Shown piece by piece: positions 40,084-49,883 of a DNA stretch of 64,000 bases; the first letter of the stretch is position 1, and each line of letters opens with the position of its first letter. Source of the DNA: Oceanisphaera avium (GTDB taxonomy: Bacteria; Pseudomonadota; Gammaproteobacteria; Enterobacterales; Aeromonadaceae); the NCBI RefSeq assembly GCF_002157875.1, contig NZ_CP021376.1, positions 2,644,501 through 2,708,500 of the forward strand. The letters are read 5' to 3'. The notes under the pieces are model-generated. The model was not told the DNA's origin. It worked only from the letters and a program-made list of their open reading frames with translations, and ran no database searches. A program made the position numbers and the translations under genes.

Positions 40084-42948
40084 TTACAAGCTGGCAATCT
40101 GTTCTTGCTGAGCCACAAGCTTAGCCAAGACCGCTTTATAATCTTCTAGCTTACCTTGTTCAATTGCCACTACCGCCGCGGGTGCCTTTGCCACAAAGCC
40201 GGCGTTATTGAGTTTGCCCTCAAGGCGTTTTATTTCACTATGAGTTTTATCTAGCTCTTTTTGCAACCGCGCCAGCTCCGCTTCTTTATCGATAAGACCC
40301 GCCATCGGTAATAGCAATTCTGTCTCACCAATTAACTGCTTGGTGGAGGTAGGCGCGGCTTCATCAGAGCTTAAGTGAGTAATGGCATCAAGCTTGGCCA
40401 TGGCTTTTAAGAAAGCTTCATTCTCATGAGCACGGCGCGCATCATCACCCGCAGGACGCAATAGAACCGATAATGCCTTGCTGGGTGCTAAGTTCATCTC
40501 GGTGCGCAAGTTACGAATAGATACGATAAAGCGCTTCACCCACTCCAAATCTGCCATAGCATCGGCATCTTCCAGTGAGGCATCGGCCTGTGGATAAGCG
40601 GCCAGCATAATACTGTCGCCACCGCGATTAGCCAAGGGCGCCACGCGCTGCCAAATTTCTTCGGTGATGTAGGGCATAATCGGGTGCGCTAAGCGCAATA
40701 GTGTTTCTAACACTTCGATCAAGGTCTTGCGTGTGGCACGCTGCTCAGACTCTGAACCATGCCACAACACCGGTTTTGTCAGCTCTAAATACCAGTCGCA
40801 AAACTGATGCCAGATAAACTCATACAGCGCATTAGCAGCTCGGTCGAAGCGATAGTTATCGAGCGCTTCTCGCACTTCGGTAATGGTCACTTGCAGCTGT
40901 GCTTGGATCCAGCGATCCGCCAAAGAATAGCTTAACTCGCCGCTTTTACCTTCGCTATGAGTGCCGCAATCTTGCTCTTCGGTACTCATCAACACGTAGC
41001 GCGAGGCATTCCACAGTTTATTACAAAAACTCCGATAACCATCTAAACGGCGCATATCCCAGTTAATATCACGCCCTGTTGACGCCATGGCGGCCAGCGT
41101 AAAGCGCAGCGCATCGGTACCGTGGGCTTCAATTCCTTCGGCGAAGGTAGAGCGGGTATCTTTTTCAATCTTAGCAGCAAGCTGGGGTTGCATCATATTG
41201 CCAGTCCGCTTGGTCACTAACGACTCAAGGTCGATACCGTCAATCATGTCTAACGGATCCAAGACGTTACCCTTAGATTTTGACATCTTATCGCCGTTTT
41301 CATCACGAATCAGACCGGTGACATACACGGTTTTAAAAGGTACCTGCGGTTTGCCATTTTCATCTTTAATAAAGTGCATGGTCATCATGATCATGCGCGC
41401 TACCCAGAAGAAAATAATATCAAAACCGGTAACTAACACGCTGCTGGGATGAAAAGTGGCTAAGTCGGGTGTTTTTTCAGGCCAGCCTTGAGTAGAGAAG
41501 GTCCACAGTGCCGAGCTAAACCAAGTATCAAGCACATCTTCGTCTTGGTTGAGTACTACATCGCTTGCTAGTTGATAGTTAGCGCGCACCTCGGCTTCAT
41601 CACGTCCCACATAGACCTTACCCTCGCTATCATACCAAGCAGGAATACGATGGCCCCACCAGAGCTGGCGCGAGATACACCAATCTTGAACATCACGCAT
41701 CCACGAGAAATACATATTCTCATATTGTTTAGGTACAAATTCAATTTCACCGTCTTCCACCGCTTTAGTGGCCACTTCGGCAAGCGGCGCGGCGCGTACA
41801 TACCATTGGTCGGTAAGCATGGGTTCAATGGGCACACCGCCGCGATCGCCATAGGGCACCACTAAGTCATGATCTTTTACGCTATCGAGTAAGCCTAGCT
41901 TATCTAATGCCGCTACTATGGCTTTGCGAGCTGCATAACGCTCCAGACCCTGAAACTCCGCCGGTAAAGCATCGCTATAGATATCGCTTACTTCACCTTT
42001 AGTGGTGAAGACTTCTGCCTGCTCACGAACATGAGCATCTAAAGTGAGGATATTAATCAGTGGCAACTGATGGCGCTTGCCCACTTCTGCATCATTAAAG
42101 TCATGAGCGGGGGTAATTTTCACACAACCCGTGCCTTTTTCCATGTCCGCATGCTCATCGCCGACAATGGGTATACGACGAGCCACTAATGGTAAGTCGA
42201 TAAATTTACCAATCAGGCTTTGGTAGCGCGGATCGTTAGGATTTACCGCCACGGCGGTGTCACCAAGCATGGTTTCTGGACGAGTGGTAGCCACTACTAA
42301 ATAGTTTTTACCCTCACTGGTAGTGACACCATCGGCCAACGGGTAGCGAAAGTGCCACATGTGACCATTAACATCGCGGTTTTCTACTTCTAAGTCTGAG
42401 ATGGCGGTATTAAGCTTAGGATCCCAGTTCACTAGGCGCTTGCCGCGATAAATTAAGTCTTCTTGGTACAGCTGCACAAACACTTCTTTAACTGCATTTG
42501 ATAAGCCCTCGTCCATAGTGAAGCGCTCGCGCTCCCAATCTACGGAAGTACCAAGGCGGCGCAGCTGCTGAGTAATAGTGCCACCGGACTCTTTTTTCCA
42601 ATCCCAAATTTTATCGATAAAGGCCTCACGACCGTAATCGTGGCGTGTTTTATCTTCTTCAGCGGCAATTTTACGCTCTACCACCATTTGCGTGGCGATG
42701 CCGGCGTGGTCGGTGCCTACTTGCCATAAAGTGTTTTTGCCTTGCATGCGCTGGTAGCGGATCAAGGTATCCATAATGGTATCTTGAAACGCATGGCCCA
42801 TGTGCAAGCTACCGGTTACGTTGGGTGGCGGTATCATAATGCTGTAAGCGGGTTTGCTGGTATCGCCATGAGGCTTAAAATAGCCCTTATTTTCCCATTG
42901 CTGGTACATGGCTTGTTCGATAGCCGTGGGATTAAATGTTTTTTCCAT
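40084..42948 (-). CDS. valS: Valyl-tRNA synthetase
   Basis: The start at 42948 ([18 protein letters not shown]) matches the family; an extended frame to 43059 overlaps holC. The 954-residue class I synthetase has [13 protein letters not shown] (HIGH motif), the editing domain, KMSKSKGN and the C-terminal coiled-coil arm ending [10 protein letters not shown]. It charges tRNA-Val. It follows holC after four bases. Confidence 0.97.
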   Translation of the reverse strand: MEKTFNPTAIEQAMYQQWENKGYFKPHGDTSKPAYSIMIPPPNVTGSLHMGHAFQDTIMDTLIRYQRMQGKNTLWQVGTDHAGIATQMVVERKIAAEEDKTRHDYGREAFIDKIWDWKKESGGTITQQLRRLGTSVDWERERFTMDEGLSNAVKEVFVQLYQEDLIYRGKRLVNWDPKLNTAISDLEVENRDVNGHMWHFRYPLADGVTTSEGKNYLVVATTRPETMLGDTAVAVNPNDPRYQSLIGKFIDLPLVARRIPIVGDEHADMEKGTGCVKITPAHDFNDAEVGKRHQLPLINILTLDAHVREQAEVFTTKGEVSDIYSDALPAEFQGLERYAARKAIVAALDKLGLLDSVKDHDLVVPYGDRGGVPIEPMLTDQWYVRAAPLAEVATKAVEDGEIEFVPKQYENMYFSWMRDVQDWCISRQLWWGHRIPAWYDSEGKVYVGRDEAEVRANYQLASDVVLNQDEDVLDTWFSSALWTFSTQGWPEKTPDLATFHPSSVLVTGFDIIFFWVARMIMMTMHFIKDENGKPQVPFKTVYVTGLIRDENGDKMSKSKGNVLDPLDMIDGIDLESLVTKRTGNMMQPQLAAKIEKDTRSTFAEGIEAHGTDALRFTLAAMASTGRDINWDMRRLDGYRSFCNKLWNASRYVLMSTEEQDCGTHSEGKSGELSYSLADRWIQAQLQVTITEVREALDNYRFDRAANALYEFIWHQFCDWYLELTKPVLWHGSESEQRATRKTLIEVLETLLRLAHPIMPYITEEIWQRVAPLANRGGDSIMLAAYPQADASLEDADAMADLEWVKRFIVSIRNLRTEMNLAPSKALSVLLRPAGDDARRAHENEAFLKAMAKLDAITHLSSDEAAPTSTKQLIGETELLLPMAGLIDKEAELARLQKELDKTHSEIKRLEGKLNNAGFVAKAPAAVVAIEQGKLEDYKAVLAKLVAQQEQIASL

Positions 42949-42952
42949 GATG

Positions 42953-43402
42953 TTATTCGTCTTGAGTTTGGGAAGGGACGGGGGCGGTGGTAAGGCTAAA
43001 ACCCGCTTGGCGGTAAGCTTTAAAGCGCTCGCGCGCCGCCTGTTTGCCGGCGTCATCAACAGGCACTATATCTACTAGCTGCTTAAAGCGACGGGCGAAA
43101 TCTGGCGCACTGGGCGCCAGATTAATTAATACCGCTCGCCCTTGTTTGGGCGCTTGCCAGCCAATAACGACTTGCGCGCCTTGCGGTGGGCCCTCACCTT
43201 GTAAATTGTGAGCAATAAAACTATCGCTGGGCTGTTGCCACAAGGCTTCATCCAAGGCTTCAGCCTGTTGTTTATCTTGAGCATGAATAAATACGCCTAG
43301 GCCTTGGCGATAAAAATCGCCAGTAAGCGTACACACCCAGTTAATCAGTGCTTCTGAGTCTGCGTCTTGGAGTAAATAAAAACAGCCTTGGCTCATGCTC
43401 AC
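42953..43402 (-). CDS. holC: DNA polymerase III chi subunit
   Basis: The 149-residue protein matches HolC with [17 protein letters not shown] near the start and [16 protein letters not shown] in the second half. Chi links the clamp loader to single-stranded-DNA-binding protein. It sits between pepA and valS as in other gammaproteobacteria and overlaps pepA by four bases. Confidence 0.93.
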   Translation of the reverse strand: MSMSQGCFYLLQDADSEALINWVCTLTGDFYRQGLGVFIHAQDKQQAEALDEALWQQPSDSFIAHNLQGEGPPQGAQVVIGWQAPKQGRAVLINLAPSAPDFARRFKQLVDIVPVDDAGKQAARERFKAYRQAGFSLTTAPVPSQTQDE

Positions 43403-44910
43403 TCTTCAATATTGTTGACGCCGGCCCGATTCAATAAAAACTGGGTCAACAAGGGAACAGGACGACCGGTTGCGCCTTTATTTTTACCGCTCACCCACGC
43501 AGTACCCGCCACATCTAAGTGTGCCCATTGGTACTTCTTGGTAAAACGGCCCAAGAAGCAGGCAGCGGTAATAGCTCCGGCTGGGCGCCCACCAATATTG
43601 GCCATATCGGCAAATGGACTTTCTAATTGTTCGTTATATTCATCGCTCATCGGTAAGCGCCAAGCGCGATCGCCGGCTTGTTCCGAAGCATTAAGTAATT
43701 CATGGGCCAATGGATTGTGATTAGCTAGCAGTGCTGAGGTGTGATGCCCCAATGCGATAATACAAGCACCGGTGAGTGTGGCAATATCCACCACCACTTC
43801 TGGTTCATAGCGCTCAACGAAGGTGAGTGCGTCACACAATACTAGGCGGCCTTCGGCATCGGTGTTTAACACTTCGATAGTTTGACCCGACATACTGGTT
43901 AAGATATCGCCGGGGCGATACGCATTGCCATCGGGCATATTTTCACAGCCTGCTAACACGGCTACTACGTTAATGGGCAGCTGTAATTCGGCCAGCGCTT
44001 GCATGGTTCCTAACACAGAGGCGGCGCCCCCCATGTCGTATTTCATTTCATCCATGCCCTCGCCAGGCTTTAGCGAAATGCCACCGGCATCAAAGGTTAG
44101 GCCTTTGCCGACTAATACAATAGGGCGAGCCTCCGGCTCAGGATGACCTTTATATTCAATGATCGACATCATGGCTTCGTTGCGCGAGCCGCGCGCCACT
44201 GCCAAATAAGCATTCATGCCAAGCTCAGCCATTTCTTGCTCGCCAACGACACGAGTGGTGATGTTATCCCAAGCATCTGCTAATTGGCGCGCTTGCGAGG
44301 CTAAATAAGCGGGGTTACATACGTTAGGTGGCATATTGGCAACATCGCGACACACTCTTACGCCACGAGCGATAGCCAGCCCGTGAGCAACGGCGCGCTC
44401 ACCTATGGGCAGTTCGCGACGCGTAGGCACATTAAATACCATTTTGCGCAAGGGACGGCGCGGCTCGGCTTTATTGGTTTTAAATTGGTCGAAACTATAT
44501 AAGCTGGCTTTAGTGGTTTCTACCGCTTGGCGCACTTTCCAATAGGTATCGCGCCCCTTGACGTGCAGCTCAGTTAAAAAGCACACTGCTTCCATTGAAC
44601 CGGTATCATTAAGCGTGCTAATGGTGTTGCGAAGAATTTGTTTATACTGACGCTCGTCGAGTTCGCGCTCTTTGCCACAGCCTACCAGTAATACGCGCTC
44701 GCTGAGCACGCCCGGCACTTGATGTAACAGCAGCATTTGTCCGGCTTTGCCTTCTAAATCGCCGCGGCGTAATAAGGCACTCAAGTAACCGTCGCTGATT
44801 TTATCCAGCTGCTCGGCAACAGGAGATAACCGGCGGGGTTCAAACACGCCGACCACGATACAGGCACTGCGCTGTTTCTCGGGGCTACCACTTTTAACAC
44901 TGAACTCCAT
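43399..44910 (-). CDS. pepA: Leucyl aminopeptidase PepA
   Basis: The 503-residue M17 enzyme has the metal-binding [11 protein letters not shown] (K269, D274) and the signature NTDAEGRL (349-356). In E. coli PepA is also a DNA-binding accessory factor for Xer recombination and carAB control. It heads the pepA-holC-valS operon, divergent from lptF. Confidence 0.96.
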   Translation of the reverse strand: MEFSVKSGSPEKQRSACIVVGVFEPRRLSPVAEQLDKISDGYLSALLRRGDLEGKAGQMLLLHQVPGVLSERVLLVGCGKERELDERQYKQILRNTISTLNDTGSMEAVCFLTELHVKGRDTYWKVRQAVETTKASLYSFDQFKTNKAEPRRPLRKMVFNVPTRRELPIGERAVAHGLAIARGVRVCRDVANMPPNVCNPAYLASQARQLADAWDNITTRVVGEQEMAELGMNAYLAVARGSRNEAMMSIIEYKGHPEPEARPIVLVGKGLTFDAGGISLKPGEGMDEMKYDMGGAASVLGTMQALAELQLPINVVAVLAGCENMPDGNAYRPGDILTSMSGQTIEVLNTDAEGRLVLCDALTFVERYEPEVVVDIATLTGACIIALGHHTSALLANHNPLAHELLNASEQAGDRAWRLPMSDEYNEQLESPFADMANIGGRPAGAITAACFLGRFTKKYQWAHLDVAGTAWVSGKNKGATGRPVPLLTQFLLNRAGVNNIEE

Positions 44911-44980
44911 GGATTCTCCTACCGCTTGAAGACAATGAGCGTTAGATCAAGGATAATGATGATCGTCGCAAAAATATGCA

Positions 44981-45009
44981 GATTTTCGCTACCTAAAGAT
45001 GCGAAAATC
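44981..45009. promoter_or_regulatory. Inverted repeat between pepA and lptF
   Basis: GATTTTCGC (44981-44989) and GCGAAAATC (45001-45009) form a perfect 9-bp dyad with an 11-base centre in the divergent intergenic region. The spacing of about two helical turns between half-site centres fits a dimeric regulator; which one is unknown. Confidence 0.45.
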
Positions 45010-45071
45010 ATGATTTTACGCTTATTCTTAAGCGTTTCCATTGAAAAGACAAGTTAACACTGGGATTTACG

Positions 45072-46181
45072 GTGATTGCATTTCGCTATTTGTTTTGGGA
45101 AACCCTAAAAACGCAGCTTGCTGTGTTATTTGTGCTGCTGCTCATTTTTGTTAGCCAAAATTTTATTGAAGTCTTGGGCGGCGCGGCCAGTGGCACCATA
45201 CCCGCAAGCCTAGTGGGGCGTTTATTGCTATTGAATATGCCCGATATGGCTACGCTAATGTTCCCCATTAGTTTATTTTTGGGCATCTTATTTACTCATG
45301 GCAAGCTCTATGCCGAGAGTGAGATGACGGTGATGCGCGCGGTAGGCATAGGACCGGGCAAAATAATGACACTCACGCTGATTTTGGCCTTGTTTTGGAC
45401 CACAGCGGCGCTGGCTAACTCGCTCTGGCTTAATCCGTGGTCTAAGGCGCAAATCTATCAAATTCGCGAACAAGTAAAAGCAGACTCAGGTATTTCTTTA
45501 CTTCGTCAAGCGCGCTTTATGAATTTAGATGGCGGGCGCGTGGTCGCTTATATTGAACAGCTTAACCCTGAGGGAGAGGGCAGCAGTCTTAATCGATTAT
45601 TTGTGGTGCAACGTGGCCAAACAGAACAAGCACCCAGTATTGTGGTGGCTAATAGCGGGCGCTTTCAAGAGCGTGATGGCGGGCAATGGCTCACCTTAGA
45701 TGAAGGGCACCGTTACAGCGGTCTACCAGGAACGCGTGCTTTTGATATTTCTGAGTTTGATGAATATAGCGCTTTTATTAGAACCAGTGAAATAGGTGAG
45801 GTAGAGCGTAAAGAGGCAGCAAAAGACAGTCGAGCTTTAAGTGCGTCGCCGGATTTGATTGATAAAGCTGAGTTGCAATGGCGGATTGCGCTACCTCTTT
45901 CAATGCTGGTGTTAGTGTTATTAGTGGTGCCACTGGCGGTGATCAATCCGCGCCAAGGACGCTACGCTAAATTATTACCGGCGATTTTACTGTATTTGGC
46001 GTATTTCTTATTACAAAGCGCTTCCCGTTCGGCGGTAGAGGCGGGCAGTTTAGCGCTTTATCCCGGTTTGTATACGGTTCCTTTAGTCTTTTTATTCTTG
46101 GTGGCGGTGCCGCTTAATCTTAGAGAAACCGCGTGGTGGAATCGCACTCGCGAAAAAATTAAACGTAAAAAGGCTGCCTAA
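45072..46181 (+). CDS. lptF: LPS export permease LptF
   Basis: The 369-residue protein has three N-terminal membrane helices, a periplasmic beta-jellyroll (about residues 125-255) and three C-terminal helices, with the conserved PLAVINPRQGR. The start is GTG at 45072. LptF and LptG with LptB extract LPS from the inner membrane. Its stop shares a base with the lptG start (TAATG). Confidence 0.95.
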   Translation: MIAFRYLFWETLKTQLAVLFVLLLIFVSQNFIEVLGGAASGTIPASLVGRLLLLNMPDMATLMFPISLFLGILFTHGKLYAESEMTVMRAVGIGPGKIMTLTLILALFWTTAALANSLWLNPWSKAQIYQIREQVKADSGISLLRQARFMNLDGGRVVAYIEQLNPEGEGSSLNRLFVVQRGQTEQAPSIVVANSGRFQERDGGQWLTLDEGHRYSGLPGTRAFDISEFDEYSAFIRTSEIGEVERKEAAKDSRALSASPDLIDKAELQWRIALPLSMLVLVLLVVPLAVINPRQGRYAKLLPAILLYLAYFLLQSASRSAVEAGSLALYPGLYTVPLVFLFLVAVPLNLRETAWWNRTREKIKRKKAA

Positions 46182-47251
46182 TGTTCACAATTTTTGACCG
46201 CTATATTGGCCGCACCGTGTTAATGGCGATGTTATTATGCGAGCTTACCTTAGTGGGCTTGTCAGCCATTATTCGCTACGTTGAGCAGCTAAGAAGCGTG
46301 GGCGAGGGCACTTACACCTTATTATCCGCTTTTTACTATGTCTTGCTCTCAATGCCTCAAGAAATAGTGTTATTTTTTCCTATCGCCGCTTTGCTGGGCG
46401 GTCTTATTGGTTTAGGCCAGCTGGCAAGTAACAGTGAATTAGTGGTAATGCAGTCGGCGGGGCGCTCGCGCTTTAATATCGTCGTTAGTGCTCTTAAAAC
46501 TACCTTACCCTTGATGTTAGCTATTATGTTGGTGGGTGAATATGTGGCACCCGTGGCTAAGCTCGCCTCCGATGATCTGCGTAGCCAAGCTAAGTCTGGC
46601 GGTCAGGTGGTGTTATCAGTGTATGGCGTGTGGGCCAAAGATAATGAAGCCTATATCAATATTGCCCAAGCCAAGCGCGATGGCACCCTAACCGATGTCA
46701 CCTTGTATTATTTTGAAGACAGTACCCATTTAGCGCGTATTACTCAGGCTAAAAGTGCCACTTACCAAGACTCCTATTGGCAATTAAGCCAAGTGACGGA
46801 CACCTTGTTTAATGATGGGCGCTCGATTGAAACTCAATATCAAGACAGTAGAGACTGGCATACCAGCTTAACGCCCGACAAGTTAGGAGTGGTGGCCATA
46901 GATGCTAATGAGCTATCTATGCGTGGCTTATGGGAGTACACCGGCTATTTAGCAGATAATGGGCAAGATGCAGGCTTATATGAATTAGAGTTTTGGCGCA
47001 AAGCCTTACAGCCCATTATGGTCATTGCTATGCTGCTGCTTGCTTCTTCCTTTGTCTTTGGTGCGCTGCGCAGTGTGACTATGGGCGCGCGTTTATTGCT
47101 AGGTATCTTATTTGGCTTTGGTTTTTATGTAGCCAACCAAGTGTTTGGCCCGATTAGCTTGGTTTATCATGTGCCCCCTGTCTTAGGGGCCTTAGGACCG
47201 AGTTTGCTATTTATTGGTATTGCTTTGGCGTTACTGAATCGCAAAGCCTAA
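46181..47251 (+). CDS. lptG: LPS export permease LptG
   Basis: The 356-residue partner of LptF has the same 3TM-jellyroll-3TM plan, beginning DRYIGRTVL and ending with FVFGALRSVTMGARLL and the final helix. It is translationally coupled to lptF. Confidence 0.95.
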   Translation: MFTIFDRYIGRTVLMAMLLCELTLVGLSAIIRYVEQLRSVGEGTYTLLSAFYYVLLSMPQEIVLFFPIAALLGGLIGLGQLASNSELVVMQSAGRSRFNIVVSALKTTLPLMLAIMLVGEYVAPVAKLASDDLRSQAKSGGQVVLSVYGVWAKDNEAYINIAQAKRDGTLTDVTLYYFEDSTHLARITQAKSATYQDSYWQLSQVTDTLFNDGRSIETQYQDSRDWHTSLTPDKLGVVAIDANELSMRGLWEYTGYLADNGQDAGLYELEFWRKALQPIMVIAMLLLASSFVFGALRSVTMGARLLLGILFGFGFYVANQVFGPISLVYHVPPVLGALGPSLLFIGIALALLNRKA

Positions 47252-47321
47252 CTCGGTGTGGAAACGAGTGAGTGTAAATACTGAGGTGAGAAGGGAAAAG
47301 ACGCACTCACCCCTCGCCCTC

Positions 47322-47828
47322 TCACTCTGGCTGCTTATCTAATAAGCGTTTATTCAATTCCTTGCTCATCACTATCATTTCGCAGTCGGCAATTTTATCT
47401 TGCAGCGCTAATTTTTGGCGAGGATTAAACAATAGCCAAAAATTACCTAAGCCTAGTAACGCGGCTCCCGCTCGAATAACACACTGTGCTAAACGCAGCC
47501 GAGTGCCATCGGTATTTTGTACTCGTAAGCGCCAAGCACGCATGCCAAGCGTTTGGCCGCTAGTACGCCAAAACCAGCAATAAAAAAATAACCCCACTGC
47601 TAATAGACACAGCTGGTAGCTACGACTGGCACTGAGTAGCGCTGCGGTGTCTTCATGATCGCCTAAGCTTATCCAGCCTAATTGTAAGGCGAGCAGCGTG
47701 GCGCCAAAATAGACAAACCCAGTGAGCATCAACAAAGAGATCAGCACTAAAAAATCATATAACCATGCTGCTAAACGGCGCATTAAGCCTGCACGTGGCA
47801 GGTTGATATAATCAGAATAAGCAAACAC
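47322..47828 (-). CDS. RDD-family membrane protein
   Basis: The 168-residue protein begins with GTG at 47828 and has RLAAWLYDFLVL, the RDD-type first helix with Arg and Asp, plus about three membrane helices and the GQTLGMRAWRLRV motif. The family has no general function. It is convergent with lptG, as in related genomes. Confidence 0.85.
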   Translation of the reverse strand: MFAYSDYINLPRAGLMRRLAAWLYDFLVLISLLMLTGFVYFGATLLALQLGWISLGDHEDTAALLSASRSYQLCLLAVGLFFYCWFWRTSGQTLGMRAWRLRVQNTDGTRLRLAQCVIRAGAALLGLGNFWLLFNPRQKLALQDKIADCEMIVMSKELNKRLLDKQPE

Positions 47829-47974
47829 CAGCGATTACCGCCCTATTAGGTAGGAGAAGAAGAGCGCATTCTAGCAAATGTGGCTAAGCGCGGTCATATT
47901 TGTCTTTAATAAGTAGAAAGTTACGGGGAGTGAGTAATTTATGTGCGATCAGTTGGGGTAAGTGAATAATCTGC

Positions 47975-48002
47975 TTGCGGCCTGCGCGCTAATACGTATA
48001 AT
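47975..48002 (+). promoter_or_regulatory. Promoter of tRNA-Leu
   Basis: TTGCGG (47975-47980), 16 bases and TATAAT (47997-48002) lie about 80 bases before the tRNA. Confidence 0.65.
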
Positions 48003-48084
48003 TCACCTCGTTCCCAAGGGAAGCAAGTGGCAATGGGCTTAAGCAACGTTTTTAGCAAGTAAGCCTTGCTGGTAAGTAAAATTT

Positions 48085-48169
48085 GGCGGTGTGGTGAAAT
48101 TGGTATACACGACGGATTCAAAATCCGTTGCCTTCGGGCGTGGCGGTTCAAGTCCGCCCACCGCTACCA
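48085..48169 (+). tRNA. tRNA-Leu (anticodon CAA)
   Basis: An 85-base class II tRNA with GTGGTGAAATTGGTATACAC (D-arm), anticodon loop TTCAAAA in a GGA/TCC-closed stem, a variable arm (TGCCTTCGGGCGT region), GGTTCAAGTCC T-arm and encoded CCA. Acceptor ends GGCGGTG and CACCGCT pair with one wobble. It reads UUG. Confidence 0.95.
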
Positions 48170-48180
48170 AATTATAGAGA

Positions 48181-48204
48181 AAGCCGTCCTTTGGACGGCT
48201 TTTT
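48181..48204 (+). terminator. tRNA-Leu terminator
   Basis: AAGCCGTCC (48181-48189), TTT, GGACGGCTT (48193-48201), then T residues. Confidence 0.9.
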
Positions 48205-48567
48205 CGATCTTCCTCATCTTTATTATTCCCTTTATTACATCTATCCCTTTTCTATTTATCTTATCCATGTGTGGTTTTTCTCAGTAGTTAAGGTATTGCC
48301 TTTATCTCGACGCGACTATTCAATTACCTACTTAGGTAGGTAATTGACAATCAGCTTACGACTTAGGTACTCGCGCTTTACACGAGCTGTTATATCTTCC
48401 TTACTAAATCATAGTCGTGCTCAGAACCTCATTTATTTACAAATACATTGAGCGCCCAAATAAATAAGACCCCTGTTCATTTAAACCCACTCGTTAGCGC
48501 TGTATTTTTAAGCAGAGCTAAAGGGAGAGAGTGAATAAAAGAATGAGTAACTAGATTTTTTAGGTCG
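48205..48567. other. Intergenic region after tRNA-Leu
   Basis: About 360 bases without a supported gene. Short ORFs here have no ribosome-binding site and unconvincing composition. The only clear structure is the perfect inverted repeat at 48321-48346. Confidence 0.6.
48321..48346. repeat. Perfect 11-bp inverted repeat
   Basis: CAATTACCTAC (48321-48331), TTAG, GTAGGTAATTG (48336-48346). There is no T-run after it, so it is more like an operator or a small palindromic element than a terminator. Confidence 0.7.
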
Positions 48568-49038
48568 TTACAGCGTATCGCTAGCTAAAATAACAAAGGG
48601 CTGATTAGGCTGGGCTTTAAACTGGCCTTCATAGCCGTAGGCCTTTTCTTCTAAAGGCGCTTGGCGATAACCATAGTGCAGCACTTCGCTAATGTAGCGT
48701 TCTATAAATGCACTTGGGCCTAGCGCTTGCCATTGTAATACGTGAATAAGCTCATGAAAGTGCACGCTCAGTTGTGCTGCTACTTTTGGCTTTATGTAGT
48801 AAGTATCATTGAGCGTGATGCCTACTGCGGTGGGGCTTAGTAGTTGAGTTAGTCCTAAGTGAGCTACTTGACTAATGGGTGGGCTAGGAAGTTGGCTAGT
48901 GATGACGAAGCCTGCCTTAGTGAATAGCTCGGGTTCAAAAAACCCAGAAAAATGGCGGCTTAACTGCTGGCAGCTATGGCGCAGCGACGCGTGTGCTGCA
49001 TTGGTGTTGTTAACCCAGTCTAAAATATGATTAATCAT
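48568..49038 (-). CDS. Hypothetical protein with HExxH motif
   Basis: The 156-residue protein has no signal peptide and carries HELIHVLQW (H95, E96, H99), a zinc-metallopeptidase-type motif, followed by an acidic APLEEKAYGYEGQ segment that could supply the third ligand. The pattern resembles the small DUF4157-like putative peptidase group. Substrate and role are unknown. It is divergent from mscL. Confidence 0.75.
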   Translation of the reverse strand: MINHILDWVNNTNAAHASLRHSCQQLSRHFSGFFEPELFTKAGFVITSQLPSPPISQVAHLGLTQLLSPTAVGITLNDTYYIKPKVAAQLSVHFHELIHVLQWQALGPSAFIERYISEVLHYGYRQAPLEEKAYGYEGQFKAQPNQPFVILASDTL

Positions 49039-49136
49039 TCTTTCTCACTACTAATAAATAGAGGCTTGTTATGCTTTAATTTACTAGGAGATATCTTCAC
49101 TCGACTGATAACAATAATCTACTAAGGAAGTGATTA

Positions 49137-49616
49137 ATGGCTAAAAAAAATAGCTTTTTCAGGGAATTTCGACAATTTGCCGTTAAGGGCAATATGATTG
49201 ATTTAGCGGTGGGTGTCATTATCGGTGGGGCTTTTAGCAAAATTATCGACTCACTGGTACGCGATGTATTTATGCCGGTGATTAACTTTATTTTAGGCGG
49301 TGATGTCGACTTTTCTAATAAATTATTGGTGCTACGGGCGCCACAGGGTTACACAGGCTCCGAAACCCAAGAAGCGCTCAGTGCCGCTGGCGCCATTGTC
49401 TTGTACTGGGGTAATTTTGTTACTGTGTTTATCAATTTTATTCTCTTGGCTTTCGTGGTCTTTATTATGGTGAAGATGATTAATCGCATGCGCCAATCAT
49501 TACACCATGAAGAAAAGACCGCCACCGTGGCACCTGCACCACCGCCAGAAGATATCCAACTGCTGCGTGAAATACGCGATGCACTACAAGATAAGTCTCA
49601 GCCACCGGTAAAATAA
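49137..49616 (+). CDS. mscL: Large-conductance mechanosensitive channel
   Basis: The 159-residue protein has the MscL pattern: amphipathic N-terminus ([12 protein letters not shown]), TM1 with [15 protein letters not shown], a periplasmic loop, TM2 and a cytoplasmic helix ending [10 protein letters not shown]. It has a somewhat longer Pro-rich linker than the E. coli channel (136 residues). It releases solutes on hypo-osmotic shock. Confidence 0.97.
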   Translation: MAKKNSFFREFRQFAVKGNMIDLAVGVIIGGAFSKIIDSLVRDVFMPVINFILGGDVDFSNKLLVLRAPQGYTGSETQEALSAAGAIVLYWGNFVTVFINFILLAFVVFIMVKMINRMRQSLHHEEKTATVAPAPPPEDIQLLREIRDALQDKSQPPVK

Positions 49617-49632
49617 CAGGCACTGAGTAAAA

Positions 49633-49657
49633 AAATCCTGCGAGGCGGGATTTTTTT
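49633..49657 (+). terminator. mscL terminator
   Basis: AAATCCTGC (49633-49641), GAG, GCGGGATTT (49645-49653), then T residues. Confidence 0.88.
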
Positions 49658-49883
49658 ATGGCAGTTATTTTTTGCCTAAGTGCTAAAACGTGCGGTGTCG
49701 CCCACTGAGGTCTTTTTTTGGATGGTAGTGCCAACACAAATGATGATTATATTTTAATAAAAATAACAGCCACGCTGCTTTGTGCTGGTTCTCTAATCCC
49801 GTAAAATAGTCTGTTTTTTATATTATGGTCTGCTTTATGACCAAAACCTATTCTTAGTAATGCTTTAAGCGCGTTACTAATTT

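Noticed and set aside
42949..43059. Extended N-terminus for valS
   Set aside because: It overlaps holC and does not resemble ValS; the ATG at 42948 fits the family.
44950..44970. Fur-box-like GATAATGATGATC near pepA
   Set aside because: Only the left half matches the consensus; the right half is lost, unlike the site at 51272.
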